Assembly: GCA_020635435.1 (NCBI GenBank)
Contig: JACJZU010000001.1
Span: 186,001 to 250,000, forward strand
DNA from: Flavobacteriales bacterium
GTDB lineage: Bacteria > Bacteroidota > Bacteroidia > NS11-12g > UBA9320
Direction: 5' to 3'
Length of the DNA stretch: 64,000 nucleotides
In this document: positions 35,271-45,500 of the stretch, one piece after another
Layout: every line of letters begins with the position of its first letter
Numbering within the stretch: position 1 is the first letter of the stretch
The notes under the pieces: generated by a model
What the model was told of the DNA's origin: nothing
The model's database searches: none
Seen by the model: only the letters and a program-made list of their open reading frames with translations
Made by a program: the position numbers and the translations under genes

Positions 35271-37271
35271 TTAAAAAAAGGATTTCTGAGGTTCCTTTGG
35301 ACGAACCAATGGTTCAGAGGGTGAATATTCAATATCCAAAAACTGCAATTTCCCTTTAGGATCGATCCGGAGCAATAGGCTTTGATAGGGTTTGAACTCG
35401 ATGGGCTGTTCTAAGCTATGCCCGTTATAGTTGAAAGTAAGATCTCGAATCACCGAGGCCTTCATGTGCGACATGCCCGAGTACAGTGGGTATCCCAGAT
35501 CCCTTGCTTTCGGTTGGGCAAGAAAAAGATACAGGGTACCATCCGCTTCCTGCCTGCACCAATAGGCCGGAATGCTGTCGCCACCGATCAGAGGTGGATG
35601 GTCTATCAAAGTACTGAAGTCGCCGGACACATTCGGCAGTTTCTGCAAATGGCTTAACAATTCGCTGAATTCAGCTGATCTCTGCTTTCCCGGTTGTTTG
35701 GGAATACGTTTCAAACAAACCGGTAAACCCATTTGTGCGAGCTCCAAAATCCGGTCAAGCGAACGGATATCGAGGTAGTTCACATCGACATATAGCAAAC
35801 TGAAGCGAGCATCCCCAACCTGAAGTTTGCCGTCCTTGAATACGGCCAGATCAAGAAAATGTCGGTTTATCCAGAGTGGATGATAGCCCATGGTTTCGCT
35901 CGGCGGGTCGATGTAGCGCATCTCGTAGGCGCCCCATACCCAAACTCGCTGTAGTTCAGGAGGATACGCACCTTGCATTACGGCATCTTCAAACGGAATA
36001 TAAACCGCCACATCGCTGTAATTCTTTCCCTTTTGCAGGATACCACTGACCTTCTCGACGTATTTGTTGAAATCGGGCAACTCCGGGCTCAGGCTGCTTC
36101 CGGGACCGATGTAGGTTGTGGCAAAGAATTCAATGCTGTCCGAACCTTTGGGATTATAGGGCATTCCGTGGTAGAAATGTTGATTGACACCTTGGGCGAA
36201 CAGGGCGTCGACCACGAGTTTGAGATCGGCACTTTGCTCTTGCCGGAGGTAGGTTGATGGAAAGCCGTACATGCACGTGAAGGTTTCGGAGCTAACGACT
36301 TGTTTTTGGGCCAAAGTAGCTGAAGAACTCACGATCCTCGAAAAATTCGGATCATTCAGCATGGCCTCCGTTTCGGGTATGTCCACCAATGAATAGGTGG
36401 TAAGGATGTCGGTTGGAGATGCGAGGCACTGCACCCTTGAAAATGCTCCATTTTCCGTGCAGGTTCTGGCGTAAGGTTCGTAGAAACCGGTGCGAACCAG
36501 TTTGTCCAGCAGGAGCATATAATCGTAGCGCACATCGGGAAAGGAATCCAGACCGGCTTCCATAAAGGGAATGATATCATAGCCGAATTCCTGCCGGAAT
36601 AGCGTGTCGAAGCCGGTCGTCCAGATCTTCAGTTTTGAATTCATCTTTATTTCCCAGCTATCGGTGAACAAGGCGGAACGGCTTCCCTTGAGTGCAGGTT
36701 GCAGGGCCTGAAGGATAGGTTGGGCAAATTTGTGGAAGGCATTACTATCCAGGTGATCGATCACAAGTGGTTCCTCGGGCCAGGACCAGGAGAAGCTCAC
36801 TTTTTGACGGAAATTGGGATTCCCATATACTTTAACACTATGTGCGCTGTCTATATTCGATCCTGCTGAGGGCCATGCACTTCCAAAAGTGAAGTCACAG
36901 GTAAGTCCGATCGAATCGGCGTACTTTTTAGTGAAGCTCACGGCCTCTACCCACTCCGTACTCAGCCATTTCGGAGCGCTGCTATCTACGGGATAGTGGC
37001 GGTTGTGTGTAGAAGCGTAGAGTTTGGCATAGCGGTGCAGTGGATAGACCCAGGCTATTTCAACGGTTCCGAAATTATTTTCCTTTGCCCAATCGAGCTG
37101 GTATTTGACATCTTCCTTTTGGATATCGGTTGCAAACCACCACCAGCGCACGCCGGGTTTTGAGGATGGGTAGAAGGGGTTGGACGTTAAAGTCGAATTC
37201 GACCGCACACTACAGCTGAAGATCAGTGTAAATAGAAGTACCGAAGCCCCTACACGGAATACTTTATCCAT
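35271..37271 (-). CDS. GH106-like alpha-L-rhamnosidase family glycoside hydrolase (lipoprotein)
   Basis: The 666-residue protein has a signal ending in LIFSCSVRS (probable lipoprotein Cys20). The barrel starts GVRWWWFATDIQKEDVKYQL and proceeds through FGTVEIAWVYPL, LTCDFTFGSAWPSAG, FTDSWEIKMN and SSETFTCMYGF, the order seen in GH106 enzymes. The glutamates in DSWEI and SSETF are the likely catalytic region. Most GH106 proteins are around 1000 residues with extra beta domains; this one is shorter, so the end of the protein may be reduced. It would remove alpha-L-rhamnose from pectic or similar glycans outside the cell. Confidence 0.75.
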   Translation of the reverse strand: MDKVFRVGASVLLFTLIFSCSVRSNSTLTSNPFYPSSKPGVRWWWFATDIQKEDVKYQLDWAKENNFGTVEIAWVYPLHRYAKLYASTHNRHYPVDSSAPKWLSTEWVEAVSFTKKYADSIGLTCDFTFGSAWPSAGSNIDSAHSVKVYGNPNFRQKVSFSWSWPEEPLVIDHLDSNAFHKFAQPILQALQPALKGSRSALFTDSWEIKMNSKLKIWTTGFDTLFRQEFGYDIIPFMEAGLDSFPDVRYDYMLLLDKLVRTGFYEPYARTCTENGAFSRVQCLASPTDILTTYSLVDIPETEAMLNDPNFSRIVSSSATLAQKQVVSSETFTCMYGFPSTYLRQEQSADLKLVVDALFAQGVNQHFYHGMPYNPKGSDSIEFFATTYIGPGSSLSPELPDFNKYVEKVSGILQKGKNYSDVAVYIPFEDAVMQGAYPPELQRVWVWGAYEMRYIDPPSETMGYHPLWINRHFLDLAVFKDGKLQVGDARFSLLYVDVNYLDIRSLDRILELAQMGLPVCLKRIPKQPGKQRSAEFSELLSHLQKLPNVSGDFSTLIDHPPLIGGDSIPAYWCRQEADGTLYLFLAQPKARDLGYPLYSGMSHMKASVIRDLTFNYNGHSLEQPIEFKPYQSLLLRIDPKGKLQFLDIEYSPSEPLVRPKEPQKSFF

Positions 37272-37332
37272 GGGTTAAAATTAGCCAAAATCGGATACCT
37301 TCAAGTACATTTTAATCAGTAAACGACATACA

Positions 37333-38616
37333 TTGAAATGCTATATTTACCGAGTGAAACGCAATCTATTCAAGATACTTCTCATTCTATTCACTTTACT
37401 CACCGGGTATATAATGGGTTACTTGCGGCTACCGATAAATGGGATATCCGGACAATTTTCACTGGGCTTAGTAATTGGAATATCGATAAGCATAGGGATC
37501 GGTATTATTTATTGGACCGACTATTCATCCCGAAATTTAGATCACCAAAAAGGTGCATCTAATATTCTAATCAAATTGTCAGGCATAACTAAAAAATTAG
37601 TTTCTCCTAAGTTTTGTTTTATGGCAATTGTATTTTTCCTGACCGGTATTGTCACTTTAAACATTTACAGATTGCATAATGAATTGGTGAAAATTCACAA
37701 GAAAGATGAGCAAAGATTAATTGAGATTTCAGAAGCGACACGAAATAGCAATAGGATGCTAATAGTTGACAAAGTCGTAGAGAAGATGGCACGTGAAATT
37801 GATGCAAGTGAACTGAATACAGTTAGTGATGCTACGATCAATAGGATCGCTGCAATTAGCAATTTACTCAGGCCCTATGAATTATTAACCAACGATAACA
37901 ACGGTTCAGTAAAATTAAGTCCCGAGAGAGGGCAATTATTACTTTCAATCTTATTATTAAATCCCGATTCCAACACGTTCAAGCGCATCAAGAAAAGCGT
38001 CAATTTCCAATGGTCGGATTTGAGAGGTATTCAACTGCACGACGCCGACCTTTCTGGGATGAACTTGTGTCATTCCGACCTTAGTAATTCATCATTTACT
38101 AATTCATCATTTACAAATTCAAATCTGAGTTTTAGCAAACTAGAACAAGTAGAAATATCCAATTGCGACCTCAGTCACTGTACTATCAGACAGTCGAACT
38201 TACAGAATGCGATCTTAAGCAACTCCACTATATTTCAAACTAATTTTAGTGGGTCAAACATGAGATTTATTCAAATGAACGATTCAAAAGTGTTGGAAAG
38301 TTACTTTCAATGGGCAGACTTGACAGGTTGTTTTGCCGTCAAAGCCGATCTGTCCGGAAGTGATTTTGCTCGGTCAGAGATGTCCGGAGCGGATCTGAGG
38401 TTTTCCAACCTCGAAAATGGCAGATTAGCGAAGACTGTTCTAAACGGTGCGGATTTAAGCGGAGTAAATCTCGAGAATGTAAACGTACAGGAGAACTGGT
38501 TCTACAAAATGAAGAAAGTTCAATTAATCGGAATAGATTCAATAATGCGATCTTACCGAGTTGACACTACTGAATCAAAAGGAGGATCAAAATATTTCTA
38601 CCTGAGAAAACTATAG
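37333..38616 (+). CDS. pentapeptide-repeat membrane protein
   Basis: The 427-residue protein has three helices (near 10-30, 35-55 and 92-112), a charged linker and then a right-handed pentapeptide solenoid. The solenoid occupies about residues 228-405, with steps such as ADLSG, CHSDLSN, SFTNS, ADLTG, ADLRF and GADLSG. The function of such proteins is usually unknown. The start is unusual: TTG 37333 or GTG 37354 (the latter directly before the first helix). The DNA is AT-richer than the glycosidase genes around it, and the neighbour on the other strand shares this. It may be a laterally acquired insert. Confidence 0.75.
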   Translation: MKCYIYRVKRNLFKILLILFTLLTGYIMGYLRLPINGISGQFSLGLVIGISISIGIGIIYWTDYSSRNLDHQKGASNILIKLSGITKKLVSPKFCFMAIVFFLTGIVTLNIYRLHNELVKIHKKDEQRLIEISEATRNSNRMLIVDKVVEKMAREIDASELNTVSDATINRIAAISNLLRPYELLTNDNNGSVKLSPERGQLLLSILLLNPDSNTFKRIKKSVNFQWSDLRGIQLHDADLSGMNLCHSDLSNSSFTNSSFTNSNLSFSKLEQVEISNCDLSHCTIRQSNLQNAILSNSTIFQTNFSGSNMRFIQMNDSKVLESYFQWADLTGCFAVKADLSGSDFARSEMSGADLRFSNLENGRLAKTVLNGADLSGVNLENVNVQENWFYKMKKVQLIGIDSIMRSYRVDTTESKGGSKYFYLRKL

Positions 38617-38639
38617 ATATGTTATCTTTCAATAGAATT

Positions 38640-39662
38640 CTATAGCTCATCTTTAAAAGGCATTCCATTACGTACAACCTCAATCTTTTTACAAAACCTT
38701 TGTATTATCAAGTCATGTGCACTGAATGGTCTAAACCTAATTTTAAATGATCGTGCATAATAGTTCTGCAGATCATTGAGATATGCTGCCAGCAGTTCAG
38801 GCGTCCATATTGTCGCAGCATTCAACATGTACTTTTCATTCAAACTAAGCGCCAATCGCTGGCCCAACTGATTATTGATCATGTCAACATAATTATCTAC
38901 GGGATTATTATTGGTATCCGCCAATTGCTCCGGTTTGAATTGGCCGGTAATTAATTCAGGCATATTATGTCTTTCATGAACATCTCCCACAAAATCAGCC
39001 AAATCCTCCGAAAAAATACTAGTTATCAAAGCTTGGGACGTAGTGTGATTAAACGTGTTGAGAAACCCTTTTTCAGAACTATCCCGGGCCGACACAAACG
39101 CAAATTGCGCTGTACTGATATTATTTACAGAAGCTAAGGCCAAATCAAAAAAAGCAACATCACCTTCCCCAAAATAGGCGGGCCTTCTCCTTGAAAGCAT
39201 GTATACCATGTTCAATTCCCTACGATTGGCAACAGCGAATGGCGACTTAAATATCAAGTGGACGCGGTCCATTAATCCTCCGTCTCTACTTTTTACGAAA
39301 TCGCTCTGAGCCACCCCTTCGTACAATTCCGCCTTGATCACACAGCCCCTGTGTTCATAGTTAAGTGCAACACTCTTCACTCTCCTCTTGAACCAATTTC
39401 TTTTCTTGTTTGAATAAACAATTTCTACATCATTTGCAAAGTCGTTGAGTGTTTCATATCGACTTGCCAACATTACAGGAATTGAATTTGTGATGATATT
39501 GGTATAAAACTCTTTATCTCGTCTCGCATAGTTTTCAAATACGGATTGCTCGTCCGTTCGTATTGAACCTAAGCTTATATCTTGTTCCTGCAAGAAAAAA
39601 TTACAACCGCTGTATGCAATAAGCAAGAAGCTGGTAATTAGAAGAGATGCGATTCTATACAT
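38640..39662 (-). CDS. hypothetical lipoprotein
   Basis: The 340-residue protein has a lipobox at YSGC (Cys20) and no other recognisable family motif. The mature part is mixed alpha/beta, with a cluster of basic aromatic residues (KKRNWFKRRVKS) and a central segment (HLIFKSPFAVANRRELN). I do not know its role. The gene is convergent with the pentapeptide-repeat gene 24 bases away and shares its AT-rich base composition. It has its own -7 element on the minus strand, with the glycosidase GH28 gene divergent from it. Confidence 0.65.
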   Translation of the reverse strand: MYRIASLLITSFLLIAYSGCNFFLQEQDISLGSIRTDEQSVFENYARRDKEFYTNIITNSIPVMLASRYETLNDFANDVEIVYSNKKRNWFKRRVKSVALNYEHRGCVIKAELYEGVAQSDFVKSRDGGLMDRVHLIFKSPFAVANRRELNMVYMLSRRRPAYFGEGDVAFFDLALASVNNISTAQFAFVSARDSSEKGFLNTFNHTTSQALITSIFSEDLADFVGDVHERHNMPELITGQFKPEQLADTNNNPVDNYVDMINNQLGQRLALSLNEKYMLNAATIWTPELLAAYLNDLQNYYARSFKIRFRPFSAHDLIIQRFCKKIEVVRNGMPFKDEL

Positions 39663-39690
39663 GTAAACTTCTGATCATACCCGTAGAGGG

Positions 39691-39698
39691 CAAAGTTA
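39691..39698 (-). promoter_or_regulatory. candidate -7 element of the hypothetical lipoprotein gene
   Basis: On the minus strand TAACTTTG matches TAnnTTTG exactly, 28 bases before the ATG at 39662. Confidence 0.5.
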
Positions 39699-39791
39699 GC
39701 CCATAAGAGGTGAAAAGGACTAGGTAGATAGATTGCTTGTTGTTGGTTGAAAGCAGATTGATTAAGTAACTTGCGTACACATAGGATTTGA

Positions 39792-41294
39792 ATGATTGTA
39801 ATTGCGAGAGCCCTGTTTTTATTCATTTTTTTAAGTCAGTTTCCAATGCTCCCATCGGCAGCTGAATATGACATTCGCGACTATGGGGCAATTGGTGACG
39901 CAAAACAGCTGAATACCGCGTTCATACAGGATGCAATTGACAATGCCCACGAAGCAGGTGGCGGCACCGTCATTATCCCCAAAGGCAAATTCGTTTCCGG
40001 CGGCATTGTATTGAAGTCCGGTGTTGAGCTGCATCTTCAAAAAGGTGCCTGCTTATTGGGGAGCACCAATATTAGCGACTACCGTTCCATATCCCGCAAC
40101 AAGTGGAGTGCACTTATCATGGCGGATGCCGCACAGGACATTGCCATCACGGGAAAAGGAGTGATCGACGGACGCGGAAGGTCGCTGGCCATGCATGTAG
40201 ATAGTCTATTCTATGCCGGGCAACTCGATAGTTCCCTGTATCAAATGACCGAACGACGTCCCGTTGCACATGCACGCCCGCAGATCATCCAGTTTGTGAA
40301 CTGCTCGGGGATCAGGGTTACCGGTGTTTCCATACTCAATTCGTCGAGTTGGGTGCAATCCTACGATATGTGCCGCAACATCGAGATCGATCGCATTCGG
40401 GTTTACAGCCTCGCCTATTGGAATAATGACGGGATCGATATAATCGACTCCAGGAACGTTCGCATCACCAACAGTTACTTTAACAGCACCGACGATGGGA
40501 TTTGCCTCAAAAGCTATCAAAGAGCGGGAGGACTCCAGGTTTGGTGCGACAGCATCTACATCGGCAATTGCACGGTTCGCTCCAGTGCAAGTGCCGTAAA
40601 ACTGGGCACTTCGTCCTTTGGTGGTTTTCGAAATGTAGTGATTGAAAAGATCAAGGTATTCGACACCTTTCGATCGGCCATTGCCCTTGAATGTTGGGAA
40701 ACTGGGATACTTGAGAATATTCTCGTGCAGGACATCAAAGCAACCAATACCGGGAACGCATTGTTCATACGTCTGAGCAAGCGCGAAAAGTTCAACCATC
40801 TGCCCATGGGCAAATTGCGAAATGTGGTGGTTCGAAATATGAAGGTACAGATCCCCTTCGATCAACCCGATTACGAATATGATTTCAGAGGACCGGCCCT
40901 ACCCTTCTTCCACAATACCATGCCAGCATCCATCACGGGGATACCGGGACATCCCGTGGAGAACATCGTTTTGGAGAACATCCGCATCAGCTATCCGGGA
41001 AGGGGAAACCCGGCTTATGCCAATCTGCCAACCTCACGCATCGGTGATGTTCCAGAAAAGATCAGCGAATACCCTGAATTCTCGATGTTCGGGGAATTAC
41101 CGGCCTGGGGGTTATACGTACGACATGCCGATGGCCTAACCCTGCAAAAAATTCGATTCAAACTCCGAAAACCCGACTATCGACCGGCTGTAGCCATGGA
41201 TGACGCGATCAATGTTGATTTAAAGGATGTGAAGTTTCCGGGAGACTCAAAGCCTGAGCCTATCTTCCTGAACAACTCCTCCGTAAAAGAGTAG
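39792..41294 (+). CDS. GH28 family polygalacturonase/rhamnogalacturonase-like enzyme
   Basis: The 500-residue secreted protein has a short signal peptide followed by the GH28 beta-helix. It has DIRDYGAIGDAKQLNTAF at its start, GGGTVIIPKGKFVSGGI, and catalytic motifs NNDGIDII and STDDGICLKS. The later SSASAVKLGTSSFGG and LSKREK take the place of the usual GHG and RIK segments. It should cleave alpha-1,4-linked galacturonate or rhamnogalacturonan chains, or unsaturated fragments. It lies 130 bases from the hypothetical lipoprotein gene, and the next gene, convergent, is another glycosidase. Confidence 0.9.
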   Translation: MIVIARALFLFIFLSQFPMLPSAAEYDIRDYGAIGDAKQLNTAFIQDAIDNAHEAGGGTVIIPKGKFVSGGIVLKSGVELHLQKGACLLGSTNISDYRSISRNKWSALIMADAAQDIAITGKGVIDGRGRSLAMHVDSLFYAGQLDSSLYQMTERRPVAHARPQIIQFVNCSGIRVTGVSILNSSSWVQSYDMCRNIEIDRIRVYSLAYWNNDGIDIIDSRNVRITNSYFNSTDDGICLKSYQRAGGLQVWCDSIYIGNCTVRSSASAVKLGTSSFGGFRNVVIEKIKVFDTFRSAIALECWETGILENILVQDIKATNTGNALFIRLSKREKFNHLPMGKLRNVVVRNMKVQIPFDQPDYEYDFRGPALPFFHNTMPASITGIPGHPVENIVLENIRISYPGRGNPAYANLPTSRIGDVPEKISEYPEFSMFGELPAWGLYVRHADGLTLQKIRFKLRKPDYRPAVAMDDAINVDLKDVKFPGDSKPEPIFLNNSSVKE

Positions 41295-41298
41295 CGCT

Positions 41299-42423
41299 TT
41301 ACCTCTTGAGCTTTTTGGAAATTTTCTGAAAATTCAAGGAACTCTTCCCTTTATCCGTTGAGGTGGCAACGGCAATCCCCCTTTGTTCCAGCTCGTTGAC
41401 GGCGCTGTAAAAATGATAGACCGTGCCCTTCCATTTCACAACACAGGGCTTGTGTGCATACTTGATATCGTAGGGTTCCGAGGAACGAATGAGATCTTCA
41501 CCGGCCCAGTCTGTCCAATGCACCAGATCGTAGGAACACGCAAATCGGTTGAAAGCATCTTTACGGCCCTCAGGCCAAAAAGCACCGTAATAGAACATTA
41601 CGTACAGATCGCCCATCTTTTGTACCACCGCATCACCGGTAAGCCCGGTTTCGTGAGCCAGTATGGGATTCCCCGCGTATCGCTCCCAATGAAGCATATC
41701 CGAGGAGGTCGCCATACCGATCCGTTCGATCCAGCTCTTGAATGAGGAAGTATCGCCCACGGCATTGTAATACATGATGAAAGGCTTGCCCAATTGCTCC
41801 GTCTTATCCCAGATCACCGAGCTTTTGTACAATTTCTTTCGTTCCCAAAAACCGGCATCCGCATCCGTGGTTCGCATCAGCGGTTCCTGATGTCGCATCC
41901 ACTCGTGTTGCAAGGGCAACGTCGTATCGGTATGGGCCATACCTATGGATAGGGTCCCTCGTTCGTATCCCTGAGTGCTCCCGCCGAAATACGACATCCA
42001 ATACTTACTGTCGTAGCTCTGCAGCTCATAGGTGCCACCCCATTCGTGTTCGACAAGGGCCGGATATCCCGCCGCCTGATTCCAATCCCATCGTTCCTCT
42101 GATGTAAACGGCAGTACAGGACCCAATTTCTCCCAATTGAGTAGATCGGCACTCTGCGCCAACCAGGTCTCATATCCACGTCCGTTGAAAATGAGGTAGG
42201 TCATGTACCAGAGATCGCCCTTACGAAACACAGTTGGGCAATCCACCATGTTCGATGTATCTTCATGAACCATCACCAAGCCGTATTTAAAAGGGGTTTT
42301 TACCTCTTCATACACGCGCTTCATCACCGAATCAGGTATCGTATCCGATCCCGTCTGGCCATAGGAATGCCCGGTCGAAAGTCCAATACTTACCAAAATG
42401 AAGATCAACAACTGCCTGAACAT
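41299..42423 (-). CDS. secreted five-bladed beta-propeller glycosidase (GH43/GH130-like)
   Basis: The 374-residue protein has a signal peptide (cleavage after HSYGQ). Its blades follow the pattern of clan F/J-like enzymes, with NMVDCPTVFRKGDLWYMTY, WLAQSADLLNWEKLG, PFIMYYNAVG, MATSSDMLHWERY and YAHKPCVVKWKGTVYHFYSA. The acidic DCP and the later aspartates and glutamates could form the active site, but I cannot name the family. The convergent neighbour is the GH28 gene and it stops four bases from it, which supports a common carbohydrate-degrading role. Confidence 0.7.
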   Translation of the reverse strand: MFRQLLIFILVSIGLSTGHSYGQTGSDTIPDSVMKRVYEEVKTPFKYGLVMVHEDTSNMVDCPTVFRKGDLWYMTYLIFNGRGYETWLAQSADLLNWEKLGPVLPFTSEERWDWNQAAGYPALVEHEWGGTYELQSYDSKYWMSYFGGSTQGYERGTLSIGMAHTDTTLPLQHEWMRHQEPLMRTTDADAGFWERKKLYKSSVIWDKTEQLGKPFIMYYNAVGDTSSFKSWIERIGMATSSDMLHWERYAGNPILAHETGLTGDAVVQKMGDLYVMFYYGAFWPEGRKDAFNRFACSYDLVHWTDWAGEDLIRSSEPYDIKYAHKPCVVKWKGTVYHFYSAVNELEQRGIAVATSTDKGKSSLNFQKISKKLKR

Positions 42424-42490
42424 GTGCGTTCTCGAAAATAATCCATTACATCATACCACCACTCCCAACTAAGTAAAACCACCCCCTTTA

Positions 42491-42530
42491 TTCACTCCCG
42501 ATCACGATTCACTCCCGATCACGATCGGGA
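42491..42530 (-). terminator. tandem 17-bp duplication with hairpin after the PKD gene
   Basis: TTCACTCCCGATCACGA occurs twice in tandem (42491-42507 and 42508-42524). Directly after the stop of the giant PKD gene, the 3' copy forms with the following bases a perfect inverted repeat TCCCGATC/GATCGGGA (42513-42530). The loop is only 2 bases, so in practice about 7 bp pair. It could stabilise the 3' end. No T-tract follows. Confidence 0.35.
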
Positions 42531-45500
42531 TCACTTCATCAAATGCACCGTCCCCTTCAGGAAATAAACCTGATTGTCCGCACCGATCGCCTCTACAACA
42601 TAGGCATAAGCATCCACCTGACATTCTTCACCCATATATGTTCCGTCCCAGGCTCCGAAGCAATCGGTCGTTTCAAAGAGCTTCTCACCCCAGCGATTGT
42701 ATACTGACAAGCGATAGGATTTCAGGAATAAGCCCCTGGGCTGGAATGTTTCGTTGAGTTGATCGCGGTTGAGGGTGAAGGCATTTGGCACGTACAAATG
42801 CGATTCAACAGCAGCGCAATCCACATTGGAATGGCTGATCACATCGTGTGTACTGTCAGGGTAACTCATGGGCTGATTGCGGACGGCCGTTACGCGGTAA
42901 CAATAATCCGGATCACATAATTCAATGGCCACATCATCCGTGAAGAAGGTATCCTGATCATCCGTTGTACGACCGATCTGCAGGAAGGATCCATCTTCCT
43001 GCAAACGTTCAATACGGTAGTGATCCACCCCTTCCTGCCATTGTTTATAGCTGCTCCATTTGAGGGTTGGCTTTAATAGTTCACGATCGTATCCTACCTT
43101 CAGGAGCACACTCTTTCCGGCGTTGGAAAGCGGACTCCAGTTGCCGCAAGCGTCACGAACCCTGGCATGATAAACATAGCTCCGATCGTCGACCTGAACA
43201 CGCATGTCGTCGATGCGCTTCAAACTGAGCGCATCCGACTCCCAAAACGCAGATGCCGAGGCATCCCGGTAGATCTCGATATGTTCCAATGGCATAGCGC
43301 CCTTTTGTGGGAACAACCACTCGAGCAATATGTATTTATCGCCTTCAACGGATGCCCGCCAGATCTCGGGTGCAGGCACATCGTAGCCGAATTTCGGTTT
43401 TGCTGCGGCTGTATCGCTTTGGGACAGCTCATTGAAGCCTCCGTCCTCGATGGCATGGATCCGATATCTGCTCAGATCCGGACATCCGGTTGACGTGTCG
43501 GTATAGCTCAGTTCGGTGCCCGGAATAGAGTCGATGCGCATATAGGCATCTTCATTCTTGCGATACACTTCATAGGCCTTTACCCGTTCCCAACCGATGT
43601 ACGGACTCCAGGTCAACACATTGCGAAGGGTATCGCCCTTTGCTTTCAGTTCCACCGTACAATGGGCCTTGAGTGTATCCGGTGGAGAAGTGATACGGCA
43701 ATAGTTCTCTCTCTGAACTTGCATACAGTAGGAATTCGACAGCGTTTGCAATCCTCCAAGGATCAGGAAGCTGTCCGTCGGACTCATGAACCGGCTCTTT
43801 TTCCATCCATTTCCGGGATCTTTCAGCCATACCACCTGACGTTCCACATAAGGATCTGCTTTTGTTTGAAGTTTCAGGTCGATCTCAAAGTCGGTTCTCA
43901 CGCTTATTCGCTTGATGATGGCATCGTCTAGGGGTGTTGAATCGGAAACCGCGATGGCAGAAGAATCGGAGAGCACATAGCTGCAACCGTTCACGGTGAA
44001 CAAGCGAAGCTGAATAGGAAAGACACCCGGTTCATCGATGGATATCCGGAAAGGATCGGGTTGAATGGCGTAGAATGAGTCGCCGACGGTCCATTCCCAA
44101 TGGGATATGGCTGTATCTGCCGTGCTGTTGTGGTGAACCATGAGTGAATCGCCCATGCACATGCCCGGTCGGCTCAGGGAATAACCCGGATCGGCGCCGT
44201 AGATCCGCGCTGTTCGGGCGAAGGAATCGCGGCAGCCCTTGTCGGTTACCACTTCCATTCCAATGGAATAATCGCCCCCCTTGCTAAAAACGTGTTTCAC
44301 GAACATGCCGGTATCCCGGTGTCCATCACCGAAATCCCAGTAAATGCCGCGCAGTTTATTGCCGTTTCCAAATCCGCTGAAAAGCAGATCGGTTGTATCT
44401 CCGGCGCAATTCCGTTTCAGATCGAATGTGGCAAAAGGGAAGGAATTCACTTTGATCGTATCCTCCCTCGGCAAGGTGTACGTACATCCAAATGAGTCGC
44501 GCACCGTTAAGATCGGGATATAGGTGCCGGGCAGGTCATAGGTGTGTTTTGAAGAAGGCTCACTCACTACATTGCCGTCTCCAAGATCCCACTTGTAGGC
44601 TACCTCCTGTTCGGAGCGCGCATTGAAGGTCACCTCGAGTGGAACACATCCACTCAATGGGGCGATCATTTTCTCGACCTTGGGGCCTTCTATGGTTATA
44701 AAATCGGGGTAGGTGGTTGTGGTGCGGCAGCCCTTATTATCCTCTACGGTAAGTGAGACACTGTATTTACCGGGTAGCAGATACATCTTACCGGGGTCCT
44801 TTTTGATGGAATACGTTCCATCTCCGAGACCCCAATACCAGGACACGATGTTCCGGCCAATGGAATAGGAACTATCGGTGAAGTTCACATACAACGGGGG
44901 ACAAGGCGCTCCGCTGGTATCGGCTTTGAAAACCGCGGAGAGCCTCGGATCGGGCTTGTTCAGGAAATGGGTGAGCATGGTGGCACAACCATCGGGTTTC
45001 AATACCCGTACCTGAACCGTATCGGTTGTTCCATCGAGTTGACGGATATAGGTGGTTGTTTTATCGGGGAAATAGCTCTTCCATTTCCCGTTCAATCCCC
45101 ATTGATACTGCAGTCCGGTCACTGAGGGGCTCGCATTTACGGTAAGTCCGTAGGCAATGGTATTGCACTGAACATCGCTCACTTGTCCGATCTTCAGGTC
45201 CAGTCCGCTGACAGGAACATGAAAAGTGCGGATATCACGGCAGGTATCATTTCCAACGATAAGGCGCACCGGGACGGAATCCACACCGGGGATCTTCTCG
45301 AACAATTGCAGGTCCATTTCAACGGCGTTAACCTCAACGGGTGCGGAGTTGCCGATCGCCCAAAAATGCTTGTAGCCATCCTTTCCGTAGGTGCTGTCTA
45401 TCAACTTCAGATCGTAGGGCAGGCATTTTCCCTTCCAGGAAATGGAACCTTTGGAGGATGGGCCATCTCCATTGAACGATCGCTTTTCTACGCTTATGCA

